Assembly (NCBI GenBank): GCA_030684555.1
Contig: JAUXVN010000040.1
Span: 62,001-126,000 of the forward strand
Length of the DNA stretch: 64,000 nt
Origin: Ignavibacteria bacterium
GTDB lineage: Bacteria; Bacteroidota; Ignavibacteria; Ignavibacteriales; Ignavibacteriaceae
Direction of reading: 5' to 3'
Positions 18,027 through 26,747 of the stretch are shown piece by piece; position 1 is the stretch's first letter, and every line of letters begins with the position of its first letter. The notes beneath the pieces are model-generated. The model saw only the letters and a list, made by a program, of their open reading frames with translations, did not search any database and was not told the origin of the DNA. The translations under genes were made by a program, and so were the position numbers.

Positions 18027-19211
18027 ATGAAAACTCGATTCATACTTCTTTTTACACTACTTCTAACAATTCTTAACATTAATCTTCACACACAACAAAA
18101 AGCACAAATTGCAGTTGATAAAAATGCTGCCAAAATAAGTTTTGATCAAATATCAGATTTTAGTGAAGGGTTAGCCTCAGTAAGAAAAGGAAATGTTTGG
18201 GGGTTTATTGATGAAAACGGTAAAGTTGTTGTCGAACCTCAATATCATGCTGTAGTTGATTATCCCAGATTTATGAACGGTCTTGCTTTAGTAATAAAAC
18301 CGGGAGACGAAGGTTTAAGAGGTTTTATTGATAAAACCGGAAAAGTAGCCATACCGTTCAAATATTATATGGCAATGCATTTTTATGATGATATAACAAC
18401 TACCTATTCTCCCGCTGCCTCTGACGGTAGTTCTCAACTAAAGTGGAGTATTATTGATAAAGAAGGAAAAGTTTTAGTTGATGCATTTCCAAATCATCAT
18501 TCATACGAAACATATTTTGTAGAGGGATTAGCTAGTAATCAAATTGAATTTAATGTCGGGTATATTGATAGAACCGGTAAAAATGTGATTGAAGCAAAGT
18601 TTATAGAAAATCGCAATTTCTCTGATGGGATGGCAGCGGTAAAAGGTGAAACTCCAACGGGTGAATATAAATGGGGTTTTATAAATAAAAATGGAAAACT
18701 TGTAATTGATTACAATTATTCAAACGAACCTAAACCATTCAGCAACGGACGTGCTTTTGTTCTCTCGAATGATTTCAAATGGGGAATAATTGATAAAGAA
18801 GGAAAATTAATAGTTGAACCAAAATTCAAACAGGTATTTCCATTTTCAGAAAATCTCGCAGTAGTGAATGAGTATGATCAAAAAAATTATTTTGAAGAAT
18901 GGAAAATTATTGATGTTAATGGAAAGGTAATAAAGAGTTATCCCAAACCGAAAAAAGATGATGAGAGAATTACTTTCTGGTCAGGATTTAACGAAGGATT
19001 GGCAATTGTCCATAAAGGTTATGGAATGAAACATTGTGCCGTGGATAAAAGCGGTAAAGAAGTTTTCAAACCTATATATCGCAAAATCAATTCTTTCAAC
19101 AGTGGAAGAGCTTATGCGGAATTCTATGATGATAAAACAAGAAAAATAACTTACGGTTATATTGATAAAAAAGGGAACTTCGTTATTATTAATGAAGCCC
19201 CACAATTTTAA
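18027..19211 (+). CDS. exported WG-repeat protein
   Basis: The 394-residue protein has a signal peptide (MKTRFILLFTLLLTILNINL) followed by about seven KWGfIDknGKvVIePkF-type WG repeats, for example VWGFIDENGKVVVEPQY and FKWGIIDKEGKLIVEPKF. WG repeats form beta-rich modules of unclear ligand in cell-surface or periplasmic proteins. I chose the ATG at 18027 because AAGAAAGGG lies just upstream and it begins the signal peptide. The frame is open 15 codons further, to 17982. It stands alone with a terminator after it. Confidence 0.85.
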   Translation: MKTRFILLFTLLLTILNINLHTQQKAQIAVDKNAAKISFDQISDFSEGLASVRKGNVWGFIDENGKVVVEPQYHAVVDYPRFMNGLALVIKPGDEGLRGFIDKTGKVAIPFKYYMAMHFYDDITTTYSPAASDGSSQLKWSIIDKEGKVLVDAFPNHHSYETYFVEGLASNQIEFNVGYIDRTGKNVIEAKFIENRNFSDGMAAVKGETPTGEYKWGFINKNGKLVIDYNYSNEPKPFSNGRAFVLSNDFKWGIIDKEGKLIVEPKFKQVFPFSENLAVVNEYDQKNYFEEWKIIDVNGKVIKSYPKPKKDDERITFWSGFNEGLAIVHKGYGMKHCAVDKSGKEVFKPIYRKINSFNSGRAYAEFYDDKTRKITYGYIDKKGNFVIINEAPQF

Positions 19212-19241
19212 TTCTTAGTTGATTTTTAGTTATCGTTTTGA

Positions 19242-19264
19242 TGCCGGACTCGTTCCGGCATTTT
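19242..19264 (+). terminator. terminator after WG-repeat gene
   Basis: TGCCGGA and TCCGGCA form a 7-bp stem (19242-19248/19254-19260) followed by TTTT. It lies 30 bp after the stop and is nearly identical to the hairpin at 19617. Confidence 0.75.
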
Positions 19265-19284
19265 ATTCCTGACTTCTGAGTTGC

Positions 19285-19312
19285 AAATACCGCTCAAATT
19301 TTCAGAACTCAG
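19285..19312. repeat. direct repeat, copy 1
   Basis: AAATACCGCTCAAATT-type 28-bp sequence, ending CAGAACTCAG, recurs at 19569-19596 with two differences. Each copy lies beside one of the two TGCCGGA terminators. Confidence 0.6.
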
Positions 19313-19368
19313 GAATTGATCCTCCTTTTAGAGGATAAAGTGTGGGTTTTAAAATTCTGAGTTTAAAA

Positions 19369-19473
19369 CTCTGTGAAACTTTTTTTTATTTACTCAGCGA
19401 AACTCTGCGGTTAGCCCTTTGCATATTGTAGAAAACATTTAACCGCAGAGTACCACTGAGTTTTTCACAGAGT
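19369..19473. repeat. large imperfect inverted repeat
   Basis: The left arm (19369-19413, ACTCTGTGAAAC...CTCTGCGGTTA) pairs with the right arm (19440-19473, TAACCGCAGAG...CACAGAGT). The CTCTGCGGTTA core resembles a dispersed intergenic repeat seen in many Bacteroidetes-group genomes. It sits in the 471-bp gap between the WG-repeat gene and tyrA, which has no coding frame I can support. Confidence 0.6.
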
Positions 19474-19568
19474 CACGAAGAGGCATAATCACTCTTGGGT
19501 TATGAAAAATAAGAAAATGCTCTCTGTAAGTGGTTGAATTATAAAGTGTTAATTTTTTTGTTTGTTGA

Positions 19569-19596
19569 AAATACCGCACAAATTATCAGAACTCAG
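19569..19596. repeat. direct repeat, copy 2
   Basis: Second copy of the 28-bp sequence at 19285, here placed before the second terminator hairpin. Confidence 0.6.
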
Positions 19597-19616
19597 TATC
19601 TGTAGTTTAATTTTAA

Positions 19617-19643
19617 TGCCGGACTTGTTCCGGCATTTTTTTT
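19617..19643. terminator. second TGCCGGA terminator
   Basis: TGCCGGActtgtTCCGGCA (19617-19635) followed by eight T. It is the near-copy of the hairpin at 19242 and lies 40 bp beyond the leftward tyrA stop, so it probably terminates rightward read-through or was duplicated with its flank. Confidence 0.7.
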
Positions 19644-19682
19644 AGCTCGGAAATTATGTTGTGTGTGATCGGCGGAATTTCG

Positions 19683-20753
19683 CTAATCAAAAATAAACCC
19701 ATTCTCTTCCAATAGTTTTTTTGCAAGTTCAACAGCAGTTTCTGATTCAAAAGAAAGACGGAAAGTTCCTTTCGCTCCTTCTCTAATTTTTAATAACTCC
19801 ATATCTTTTATGTTGATGTTGTTATTGTATAAAAGAGTTGTCAGTTTGCTTAAAACACCCGGCTCATCTTTGACAGAAACGTATAAGTCAAAGACAGGAT
19901 TTAGAAAACCTTTGTTCTGTCTTGGTATAGCATCGCGCATATATCGTGCTGAATTAAACAAATCCTCAATTTGATTAGAGTCTTCTTCAAGTAGTAATTC
20001 CTTAAATTCATTTAAATGAAGAATTATTTCATCTATCGAATCGAGAATATTTTCTTTGTTGTTAAATAATATCGGTTTCCAAATGCCAAAAGGACTTGAG
20101 GCAATTCTCGTCATATCACGAAAACCTCCTGCGGAAAATTCTATTGATTCATTATTGTTATTACCACCGGTTATTGCGTTTACTAATGCAACAGCAACTA
20201 TTTGAGGAAGGTGACTAACTTTCGCAGTAATTTTATCGTGAATTTCTGCACTTAGAAACTTAACTTTTGCTCCGATTGAATATAGGAGTTTCAAAAATTC
20301 TTTTGATGCAGATGAATCTTCCAATTCACCGCATAAAATATAAACTGCGTTTTCAAAAAGAAGCGGGTCGGAATTTTCATAACCCGATTTTTCTTTCCCT
20401 GTCATCGGATGCCCGCCGATAAAATATCCTTTTGATGATAGTGATTTCCATGTCTCCTCAAAAATCCCTTTAACACTGCAGACATCAGAAATAATGCAGT
20501 CGGTTTTTACAAACGGTGCAATTTGTTTTAGTGCATCTAAAGAATCTGAAATAGGAAGTGCAATGAAAATAATATCAGCTTCAGCCAATTCTGTAAGTGA
20601 AAAAATACCTTTATCAATTATCTTTTGATCAAGTGCCGATTCAATTGTATCTTTTCGATCATAAGCTGTTATAGTAAGATTTTTGTTAAACGACTTAAAC
20701 GCTTTAGCCAGTGATCCACCGATAAGTCCAAGTCCGATTATTGTAATGTTCAT
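19683..20753 (-). CDS. tyrA: prephenate dehydrogenase with ACT domain
   Basis: The 356-residue protein starts with the NAD-binding motif IGLGLIGGSLAKAFK. It has the conserved SDVCSVK and GGHPMTGKEKSGYENS blocks of prephenate/arogenate dehydrogenases, and a C-terminal ACT domain from about residue 282 (VSVKDEPGVLSKLTTLLYNN). It makes 4-hydroxyphenylpyruvate for tyrosine synthesis, and the ACT domain suggests feedback control. A DAHP synthase gene lies about 6 kb away on the same strand but not in the same operon. Confidence 0.93.
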   Translation of the reverse strand: MNITIIGLGLIGGSLAKAFKSFNKNLTITAYDRKDTIESALDQKIIDKGIFSLTELAEADIIFIALPISDSLDALKQIAPFVKTDCIISDVCSVKGIFEETWKSLSSKGYFIGGHPMTGKEKSGYENSDPLLFENAVYILCGELEDSSASKEFLKLLYSIGAKVKFLSAEIHDKITAKVSHLPQIVAVALVNAITGGNNNNESIEFSAGGFRDMTRIASSPFGIWKPILFNNKENILDSIDEIILHLNEFKELLLEEDSNQIEDLFNSARYMRDAIPRQNKGFLNPVFDLYVSVKDEPGVLSKLTTLLYNNNINIKDMELLKIREGAKGTFRLSFESETAVELAKKLLEENGFIFD

Positions 20754-20931
20754 TAGTCCACAAATAATTTTGAAAAGTTAAATTGTAAAATAATACAGAA
20801 TTTTGAATCCCTTAATAAATAGTTTTAAAATTGAAACAAATCTGCGTAATCATTTGGTAAAGAGAGAACCAAACGGAGAAAATAATTATTCTGAATGTGT
20901 TATATTTCTGAAAGTCATTCACAACTTTTAA

Positions 20932-21507
20932 ATGATGAAGGAATTCATTAAAACATATCTTAAACCATTCTTTTATAATAGTCTACTAATCGGACTGCTA
21001 TTATTGATTCTATTCCATTCGGAATTTTATATGATAATGTTTAAAGGTCTCGAAGTAAAGTACAAACGCGAAATCAAACAACAAATAAAAAATGGAATCT
21101 CCGAAGAAAATCTTGTAATATTTACCTTTGGGAAGAATATTTTAAACGAAAAATCAGAGGATTTCATATGGATGAAGAAAAATGAATTTCGTTACAAAGG
21201 CGAAATGTATGATATTATTAAAACAGAGTACAAGGGTGATTCTATTGTTTATCACGTCTTCCACGACTTGAAAGAGTCGGCTCTTTTCAGCAATCTGGAT
21301 AAGCATATACTTGATTTTTTATCATCAAATCGCGAAAAAGGGAATGAACTTTTAAGTATCACAAATAATTTTTGCAAATATTATTTAACTCCAGTTATAA
21401 ATAATAATCAAACTTTAAATCCTAAAGTTGAAAACCTCAACACACAATATTCTCAAAATATTATTTTATTATCTCCACGCATTTTTGATCCGCCGCCTGA
21501 AGTATAA
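20932..21507 (+). CDS. membrane-anchored protein of unknown function
   Basis: The 191-residue protein has one strong N-terminal membrane segment (about residues 14-35, NSLLIGLLLLILFHSEFYM) and a soluble remainder rich in charged residues, ending in DPPPEV. I recognise no family. It is 77 bp upstream of the TonB receptor gene on the same strand, so a role in the same uptake process is possible. The start could be either of two adjacent ATG codons (20932, 20935). No ribosome site is obvious. Confidence 0.65.
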   Translation: MMKEFIKTYLKPFFYNSLLIGLLLLILFHSEFYMIMFKGLEVKYKREIKQQIKNGISEENLVIFTFGKNILNEKSEDFIWMKKNEFRYKGEMYDIIKTEYKGDSIVYHVFHDLKESALFSNLDKHILDFLSSNREKGNELLSITNNFCKYYLTPVINNNQTLNPKVENLNTQYSQNIILLSPRIFDPPPEV

Positions 21508-21584
21508 TCCTTGTTTCATATATCTAATTACGATGCGGAAAATTTTTCCGTACTTCTTTCTTTGAAAATTTTGCAAGGAATATC

Positions 21585-23987
21585 ATGAATAAATTTTTTA
21601 TTGCAGTTTTATTTCTTTCATTGCAGTTGTATGCTCAAACTGTAATTGTGAAAGATGCAAAAACTGAAAAACCATTGGAATTAGTTTCTGTTTACAGTGG
21701 TGATAAAAATAGAGCTTTAATAACTGATACTCGAGGTAGGGTTGATATTTCTTCATTTAGAAATAGTGAAGAACTAGTTTTCCGATTGCTTGGTTATGAA
21801 ATTCTGAAAGTAAGTTATAACGAATTATCCCAACAAAACTATTCAGTTCTCTTAAAAGAACAGCCAATAGCAATTGGAAACGTTGTAGTTTCTTCAAATC
21901 GTTGGGTGGAAGATCGCTCGGAAATTGCACAGACGATAGAACTTATAACTCCAAAAGATGTTGAGTTTATGACTCCCCAAACTATTGCTGACATGTTAAG
22001 CATGACCGGAAATGTTTTCGTTCAAAAAAGTCAACTTGGCGGTGGAAGCCCTATGATTAGAGGGTTTGCTACTAATCGTGTTTTAATTGTAGTTGATAAC
22101 GTCAGGATGAACACCGCAATTTTTAGAAGCGGTAATATTCAAAATGTTATTTCACTTGATGCTAATTCACTCTCGAATGCACAAGTAATATTCGGTCCCG
22201 GTTCGGTAATTTTTGGGAGTGATGCTATTGGTGGTGTGATGGAATTCAATACGCTCGTTCCTCAATATTCATACAGCGCAGAGCCGTTATTCAAATCTAA
22301 TTTTATGACCCGATACTCTTCTGCAAATAATGAAAGAACCGGAAATTTGAACTTTAGTATTGGATTGCAAAATTGGGGATTTCTTTCTGCTGTAACCTAT
22401 TCAAAATTTGATGATTTGAAAATGGGTTCAGACGGTCCTGTAGAATATTTAAGAAATGAATATCAGGAAAGGATTAGTGGAAAAGATTCTGTTTTAGTTA
22501 ATTTCGATCCGAAAATTCAAAAGTCATCAGGCTACTCACAAATTAATCTTATGCAAAAAATCAGATTTAAACCGGATGATGAATGGGAATTCAACTATGG
22601 ATTTCATTATTCTACTACTTCTGACGTGCCACGTTACGACAGACTTATTGAATATAGAAATAATAAATTACGCTCGGCAGAATGGTATTATGGACCTCAA
22701 AAATGGTTGATGAATACAATCTCGGCAACAAATTTTTCGAACAACTCATTCTATGATTTATCGAAAATAATATTTGCCCATCAATGGTTTGAAGAAAGCA
22801 GACATGACAGAAACTTCAACAACAATAATAAAAATAACCGAGTTGATGAAGTGAAGGCTCTTTCTTTAAATGTCGATTTGTTAAAAGAATTAACCGGAGC
22901 ATCACAAATAAATTACGGTGCCGAAGTAATTTTAAATACAGTAGGTTCAACGGGAGAAGGAGAAAATATTGCCACAGGAATCACGAAACCAATAAGCACC
23001 CGTTACCCTGATGGTTCTGTATGGAATTCATACAGCTTATATGCCAGTTACAAAAACAAGTTCAGTGAAAAATGGATTTTACAAACAGCTTTAAGATATA
23101 CGTTTATTCATACCGCATCGGAATATGATACAACATTTTTCCCTTTCCCGTTTACAACTTCTAAGTTGAATACAGGAGCTTTGACAGGAAGTGCCGGGTT
23201 AGTCTGGCATCCCGAAAAAGATCTACAACTAAATTTAAGTTTATCGACAGGATTTCGCGCTCCAAACATTGATGACATCGGGAAAGTATTTGATTCTTCA
23301 CCGGGAAGTGTAGTAGTTCCAAATGCCAATTTAAAACCTGAATACATTTCAAGTACTGAAGTAGGTTTAATAAAACTTTTTTCAGATAATTTTAAATTCG
23401 AATTGTCAGCATACTACTCATACCTTAATGATGCCCTTGTGAGACGTGACTTTCAACTAAATGGTATGGACAGCATTTTTTATGATGGAACAACAAGCCG
23501 GGTTCAAGCAATTCAAAATGCTGCATATGCATCTATCTGGGGAATTCAATCCGGTTTAGAATTTAAATTTCTTAATCATTTTGGATTTACTGCAAAATTT
23601 AGTTATCAAAACGGGAAAGAGGAAGATGATTCCGGTGCGGAAGTTCCACTACGACATGCTCCGCCATATTACGGAACATTTAGGTTCTCTTATGAAAACT
23701 CAGGATTTAATCTAATGTTATACACTGATTATAATGGAGAAGTCAGTTATAAAGATTTAGCTCCAACTGAAAGGGAAAAACCAGCCATTTATGCTAAAGA
23801 TGTAAATGGAAAACCATATTCACCCGGTTGGTTCACTCTAAATCTAAAAGGGGGTTATCAAATCAACGATTATATTCAACTGAATGCCGGAATTGAAAAT
23901 ATTTTAGATAAGGGATACAGAACTTATTCTTCAGGAATCGTTGCCCCGGGAAGAAATTTTATTGGTTCTCTAAGAGTTAAGTTTTAA
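21585..23987 (+). CDS. TonB-dependent receptor, heme/hemoglobin-receptor-like
   Basis: The 800-residue outer-membrane receptor has a signal peptide (to LQLYAQ), a CarboxypepD_reg-like domain (about 19-90), a plug with SPMIRGFATNRVLIVVDNVRMN and a GVMEF segment (about 105-215), and a beta-barrel ending in the aromatic strand GSLRVKF. The NRVL-VDNVRMN pattern resembles hemoglobin/transferrin-type receptors more than SusC. The ligand is not determined by the sequence. It is followed by a terminator and preceded by the unknown membrane-anchored gene. Confidence 0.88.
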   Translation: MNKFFIAVLFLSLQLYAQTVIVKDAKTEKPLELVSVYSGDKNRALITDTRGRVDISSFRNSEELVFRLLGYEILKVSYNELSQQNYSVLLKEQPIAIGNVVVSSNRWVEDRSEIAQTIELITPKDVEFMTPQTIADMLSMTGNVFVQKSQLGGGSPMIRGFATNRVLIVVDNVRMNTAIFRSGNIQNVISLDANSLSNAQVIFGPGSVIFGSDAIGGVMEFNTLVPQYSYSAEPLFKSNFMTRYSSANNERTGNLNFSIGLQNWGFLSAVTYSKFDDLKMGSDGPVEYLRNEYQERISGKDSVLVNFDPKIQKSSGYSQINLMQKIRFKPDDEWEFNYGFHYSTTSDVPRYDRLIEYRNNKLRSAEWYYGPQKWLMNTISATNFSNNSFYDLSKIIFAHQWFEESRHDRNFNNNNKNNRVDEVKALSLNVDLLKELTGASQINYGAEVILNTVGSTGEGENIATGITKPISTRYPDGSVWNSYSLYASYKNKFSEKWILQTALRYTFIHTASEYDTTFFPFPFTTSKLNTGALTGSAGLVWHPEKDLQLNLSLSTGFRAPNIDDIGKVFDSSPGSVVVPNANLKPEYISSTEVGLIKLFSDNFKFELSAYYSYLNDALVRRDFQLNGMDSIFYDGTTSRVQAIQNAAYASIWGIQSGLEFKFLNHFGFTAKFSYQNGKEEDDSGAEVPLRHAPPYYGTFRFSYENSGFNLMLYTDYNGEVSYKDLAPTEREKPAIYAKDVNGKPYSPGWFTLNLKGGYQINDYIQLNAGIENILDKGYRTYSSGIVAPGRNFIGSLRVKF

Positions 23988-24000
23988 CAATTTTTCTGAG

Positions 24001-24034
24001 GCTGTTTCCAGAGTTTTGAGACAGCTTTGTTTTA
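24001..24034 (+). terminator. terminator after TonB receptor
   Basis: GCTGTTTC (24001-24008) pairs with GAGACAGC (24018-24025), one G-T pair, followed by TTTGTTTTAT. It begins 13 bp after the receptor stop. Confidence 0.7.
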
Positions 24035-24072
24035 TAAAGTAATAAAATAAAACCAAAAAAAATCATTTTGAG

Positions 24073-24105
24073 TTTGCTATTAAATAAAAAAAATAGCTAC
24101 TTTTC
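24073..24105 (+). promoter_or_regulatory. possible Bacteroidetes-type promoter
   Basis: TTTG at 24073-24076 and TACTTTTC at 24098-24105, 21 bases apart, resemble the TTTG / TAnnTTTG (-33/-7) consensus of Bacteroidetes, with the last base off. It precedes a T9SS protein gene that also has a strong AAGGAGG ribosome site. Whether this lineage uses that consensus is an assumption. Confidence 0.3.
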
Positions 24106-24167
24106 GGTGAGATTTTTATAAATCTAACTAATACATATCAATCATTACTTCTTTAAGGAGGCTCAAT

Positions 24168-25493
24168 ATGAAAAAATCGCTTCATATTCTTTTACTTCTG
24201 GGTGTTCTGGTTCTGTTTAATTCGCAAGTATCGGCGCAGGATTCTAAATCACTTGATATTGACCCAAATCCTGTTATCGTAACTACTGATGCCACTCCTA
24301 CTGTAAGTTCACCAGCAGAAGTGCTTTTCTCTGATGGATTTGAAACCTATACTGCTGGACAATTATTAGCATGCCAGGCTCCAACATTATGGACTACCTG
24401 GAGCAATGCTGCTTGCGGTGGAGAAGATGCTTTAGTTTCTTCAGATTTCGCTTATGCAGGAACAAATTCTGTTAAAGTTATCACTGATGATGATCTTATT
24501 AAGAAATTTGGTGCAACTGCTTATACTTCAGGTAAATATAAAATTAGTATGTATGTTTATATACCTACAGGTAAAGCAGGTTATCTAAATACTCTTGCTA
24601 CATTTGCTGGTAATTCAAGTGCCTGGGCACTCGAAGTTTATTTTGATGCAACAGGCGGTGGTCGTGTTAATCCCGGTGGTGTTGTTCCTGCAACATTTCA
24701 ATGGACACCAAATACCTGGCACAAAGTTGAACATTTTGTTGACTTAGATAACAACATATCTATGTTCGCTTTCAATAATACAGTTATTCATCAACAACAA
24801 TATACACTTGGTGCTTCAACCGTTATTCCAAAAACACTTGATGCAGTTGATTTTTATGGCGCTACAGCTAATGATGTTATGTATTTTGACAACTTCCAAA
24901 TTGAAACTATTTCAGTTGTTCCTGTTGAAATGACTTCTTTTGCTGCAACTCAAGCTGGAAGTAAAATTACATTAAATTGGACTACCGCTACTGAAGTTAA
25001 CAATCGTGGTTTCGAAGTTGAAAGAAAAATTGCTGAATCTAATGAATGGACAGTTATCGGATTCAAACAAGGTTTTGGAACAACAACCGAAGCAAAATCA
25101 TATTCATTTGTTGATGATATTAGTTTAATCAATGCTAATGCAGTTTCTTATCGTCTAAAACAAATTGATTATGATGGTAGATATGAATACAGCAATGAAA
25201 TTTTAGTTGATAACATCGTTCCAATTGAGTTCAGTGTTGCACAAAATTATCCAAATCCGTTCAATCCTGTTACAAGTATTAAATATCAAATTCCTTCTGA
25301 AAAATTCGTTACCTTAAAAGTTTTTAACTCTTTAGGTGAAGAAGTCAGAACATTGGTAAATGATATTGTAAAAGCAGGTTCACATGAAATTAGCTTTAAT
25401 GCTGAAGGATTATCCAGCGGCGTTTATTTCTATATTTTACGTGCCGGACAAGATGAATTTGTTCAAACAATGAAAATGATCTTAATGAAGTAA
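24168..25493 (+). CDS. secreted protein with T9SS type A sorting domain
   Basis: The 441-residue protein has a signal peptide (to VSAQ) and a lectin/LamG-like beta-sandwich region (about 45-250, opening LFSDGFETYTAGQL). A fibronectin-like spacer follows (VPVEMTSFAATQAGSKITLNWTT-type, typical of this lineage). A C-terminal sorting domain from about residue 355 begins AQNYPNPFNPVTSIKYQIP and ends KMILMK. The C-terminal domain directs export by the type IX system and attachment or release at the surface. A sugar-binding role of the central part is a guess. A very strong AAGGAGG ribosome site suggests high expression. Confidence 0.85.
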   Translation: MKKSLHILLLLGVLVLFNSQVSAQDSKSLDIDPNPVIVTTDATPTVSSPAEVLFSDGFETYTAGQLLACQAPTLWTTWSNAACGGEDALVSSDFAYAGTNSVKVITDDDLIKKFGATAYTSGKYKISMYVYIPTGKAGYLNTLATFAGNSSAWALEVYFDATGGGRVNPGGVVPATFQWTPNTWHKVEHFVDLDNNISMFAFNNTVIHQQQYTLGASTVIPKTLDAVDFYGATANDVMYFDNFQIETISVVPVEMTSFAATQAGSKITLNWTTATEVNNRGFEVERKIAESNEWTVIGFKQGFGTTTEAKSYSFVDDISLINANAVSYRLKQIDYDGRYEYSNEILVDNIVPIEFSVAQNYPNPFNPVTSIKYQIPSEKFVTLKVFNSLGEEVRTLVNDIVKAGSHEISFNAEGLSSGVYFYILRAGQDEFVQTMKMILMK

Positions 25494-25507
25494 CAACTTC
25501 TTTAATC

Positions 25508-25541
25508 AAAAAAGCCCGGGAGATTTTTTCCGGGCTTTTTT
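25508..25541 (+). terminator. strong terminator after T9SS gene
   Basis: AAAAAAGCCCGG (25508-25519) and CCGGGCTTTTTT (25530-25541) form a perfect 12-bp stem with a T-tract, 15 bp after the stop. Confidence 0.92.
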
Positions 25542-25635
25542 ATTTTAAACTTACCACAATCAATAAATACTGTAATTGTTTCAGATGGGAAATATTTTTA
25601 GTTATTTTTAGAAACGTATTTTTACACAATCTAAA

Positions 25636-26670
25636 ATGGAACTTATGCTTTTTCATAAAATCCTCTCGTTCGTAATTATTATTTCATTCGGGTTAATGAA
25701 TCTCTCATACTCCCGGTACCAAAAATCGCAAGAAAACATCCACATTGACTTAAACAAAATCATGAGTAAAAAGAAAATTACAATTATTGTTACTGATTCC
25801 GGATTGGGCGGTATGTCTGTCTGTGCCGGAATTGAAGAAAAATTAAATGAAGAAAAATCATTTGAAGAAGTAAATTTGATTTACTTCAATTCCCATGCAG
25901 AAAAAGGCTCGGGCTACAATTCAATGCCTAATATGGAGCGGAAAGCTGAGGTTTTTAATGATGCATTGCTTAGTATGGAAGAAAAATATTCTCCCGATTT
26001 AATTTTGATTGCATGCAATACTTTGTCTGTGGTTTACCCTTTTACGGAGTTTAAGGAGAAGTCTCAAACTCCGGTTCTAGGAATTGTCGATTATGGTGTT
26101 GATTTGATTCTGTCTGAATATAATAAAAATAAAAACAGTGAAATTATTTTGATGGGAACTGAAACGACAATCAGTTCCGGGACACACAAAAATAAGTTGA
26201 TGAATGCCGGAGTAAGTGAAAACAATATTATCTCACAAGCCTGCCCGGGATTAGAATCAGCAATTCAAAATGGACCTACAACGGAAAAAACAATAGAATA
26301 CATTAACAAGTTTGTAAACCTTTCGGTTAATCAATTAAAAGATTCCAATGAACCAGTGTTTGCAGCGTTTTGTTGTACTCATTATGGATTTTCTACAGAG
26401 TTAATTCAAGCTTCATTTAATGACGCTACGAAAAGGGAAGTTAAAATTCTCAATCCGAATAGTGCAATGATTGAGGTTATAATTTCAAAAGAAAAGAAGG
26501 AAATTTATAAAGATTTCAAAATGAATGTGAAAGTGGTTTCCCGTGCAGAAATTACAGATACAGAAAAAATGGCTATTAGTGAAATCATTAAACCATTTGC
26601 TCCTCTATCAGCAGAAGCTTTAATGAATTATGAACATAATTTAGAGTTGTTTAAGTTTGTAAAACAGTAA
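25636..26670 (+). CDS. aspartate/glutamate racemase-family protein with a signal-like N-terminus
   Basis: The 344-residue protein has MurI-type landmarks: TDSGLGGMSV (Asp54, Ser55), ACNTLS (Cys127) and CCTHYGF (Cys246 or Cys247, His249). So both catalytic cysteines of a glutamate racemase are present. Unlike MurI it begins with a hydrophobic signal-like segment (residues 4-26) and a short linker. An internal ATG at 25762 (MSKKKITIIV) would give a cytoplasmic ~302-residue form. Housekeeping glutamate racemase activity is possible but unproven. A terminator-like hairpin follows. Confidence 0.75.
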   Translation: MELMLFHKILSFVIIISFGLMNLSYSRYQKSQENIHIDLNKIMSKKKITIIVTDSGLGGMSVCAGIEEKLNEEKSFEEVNLIYFNSHAEKGSGYNSMPNMERKAEVFNDALLSMEEKYSPDLILIACNTLSVVYPFTEFKEKSQTPVLGIVDYGVDLILSEYNKNKNSEIILMGTETTISSGTHKNKLMNAGVSENNIISQACPGLESAIQNGPTTEKTIEYINKFVNLSVNQLKDSNEPVFAAFCCTHYGFSTELIQASFNDATKREVKILNPNSAMIEVIISKEKKEIYKDFKMNVKVVSRAEITDTEKMAISEIIKPFAPLSAEALMNYEHNLELFKFVKQ

Positions 26671-26693
26671 CCAAACAAGTATGAATAAATATT

Positions 26694-26724
26694 ATCGTGT
26701 GTTATTTATAAAATAACACACGAT
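26694..26724. terminator. perfect hairpin between convergent genes
   Basis: ATCGTGTGTTATTT (26694-26707) pairs exactly with AAATAACACACGAT (26711-26724) around a 3-base loop. It lies between the racemase-like gene and the leftward DAHP synthase gene and could end transcription from both sides, although no long T-tract follows. Confidence 0.65.
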
Positions 26725-26747
26725 GAGAATTCCCCCACTAAAAACCT

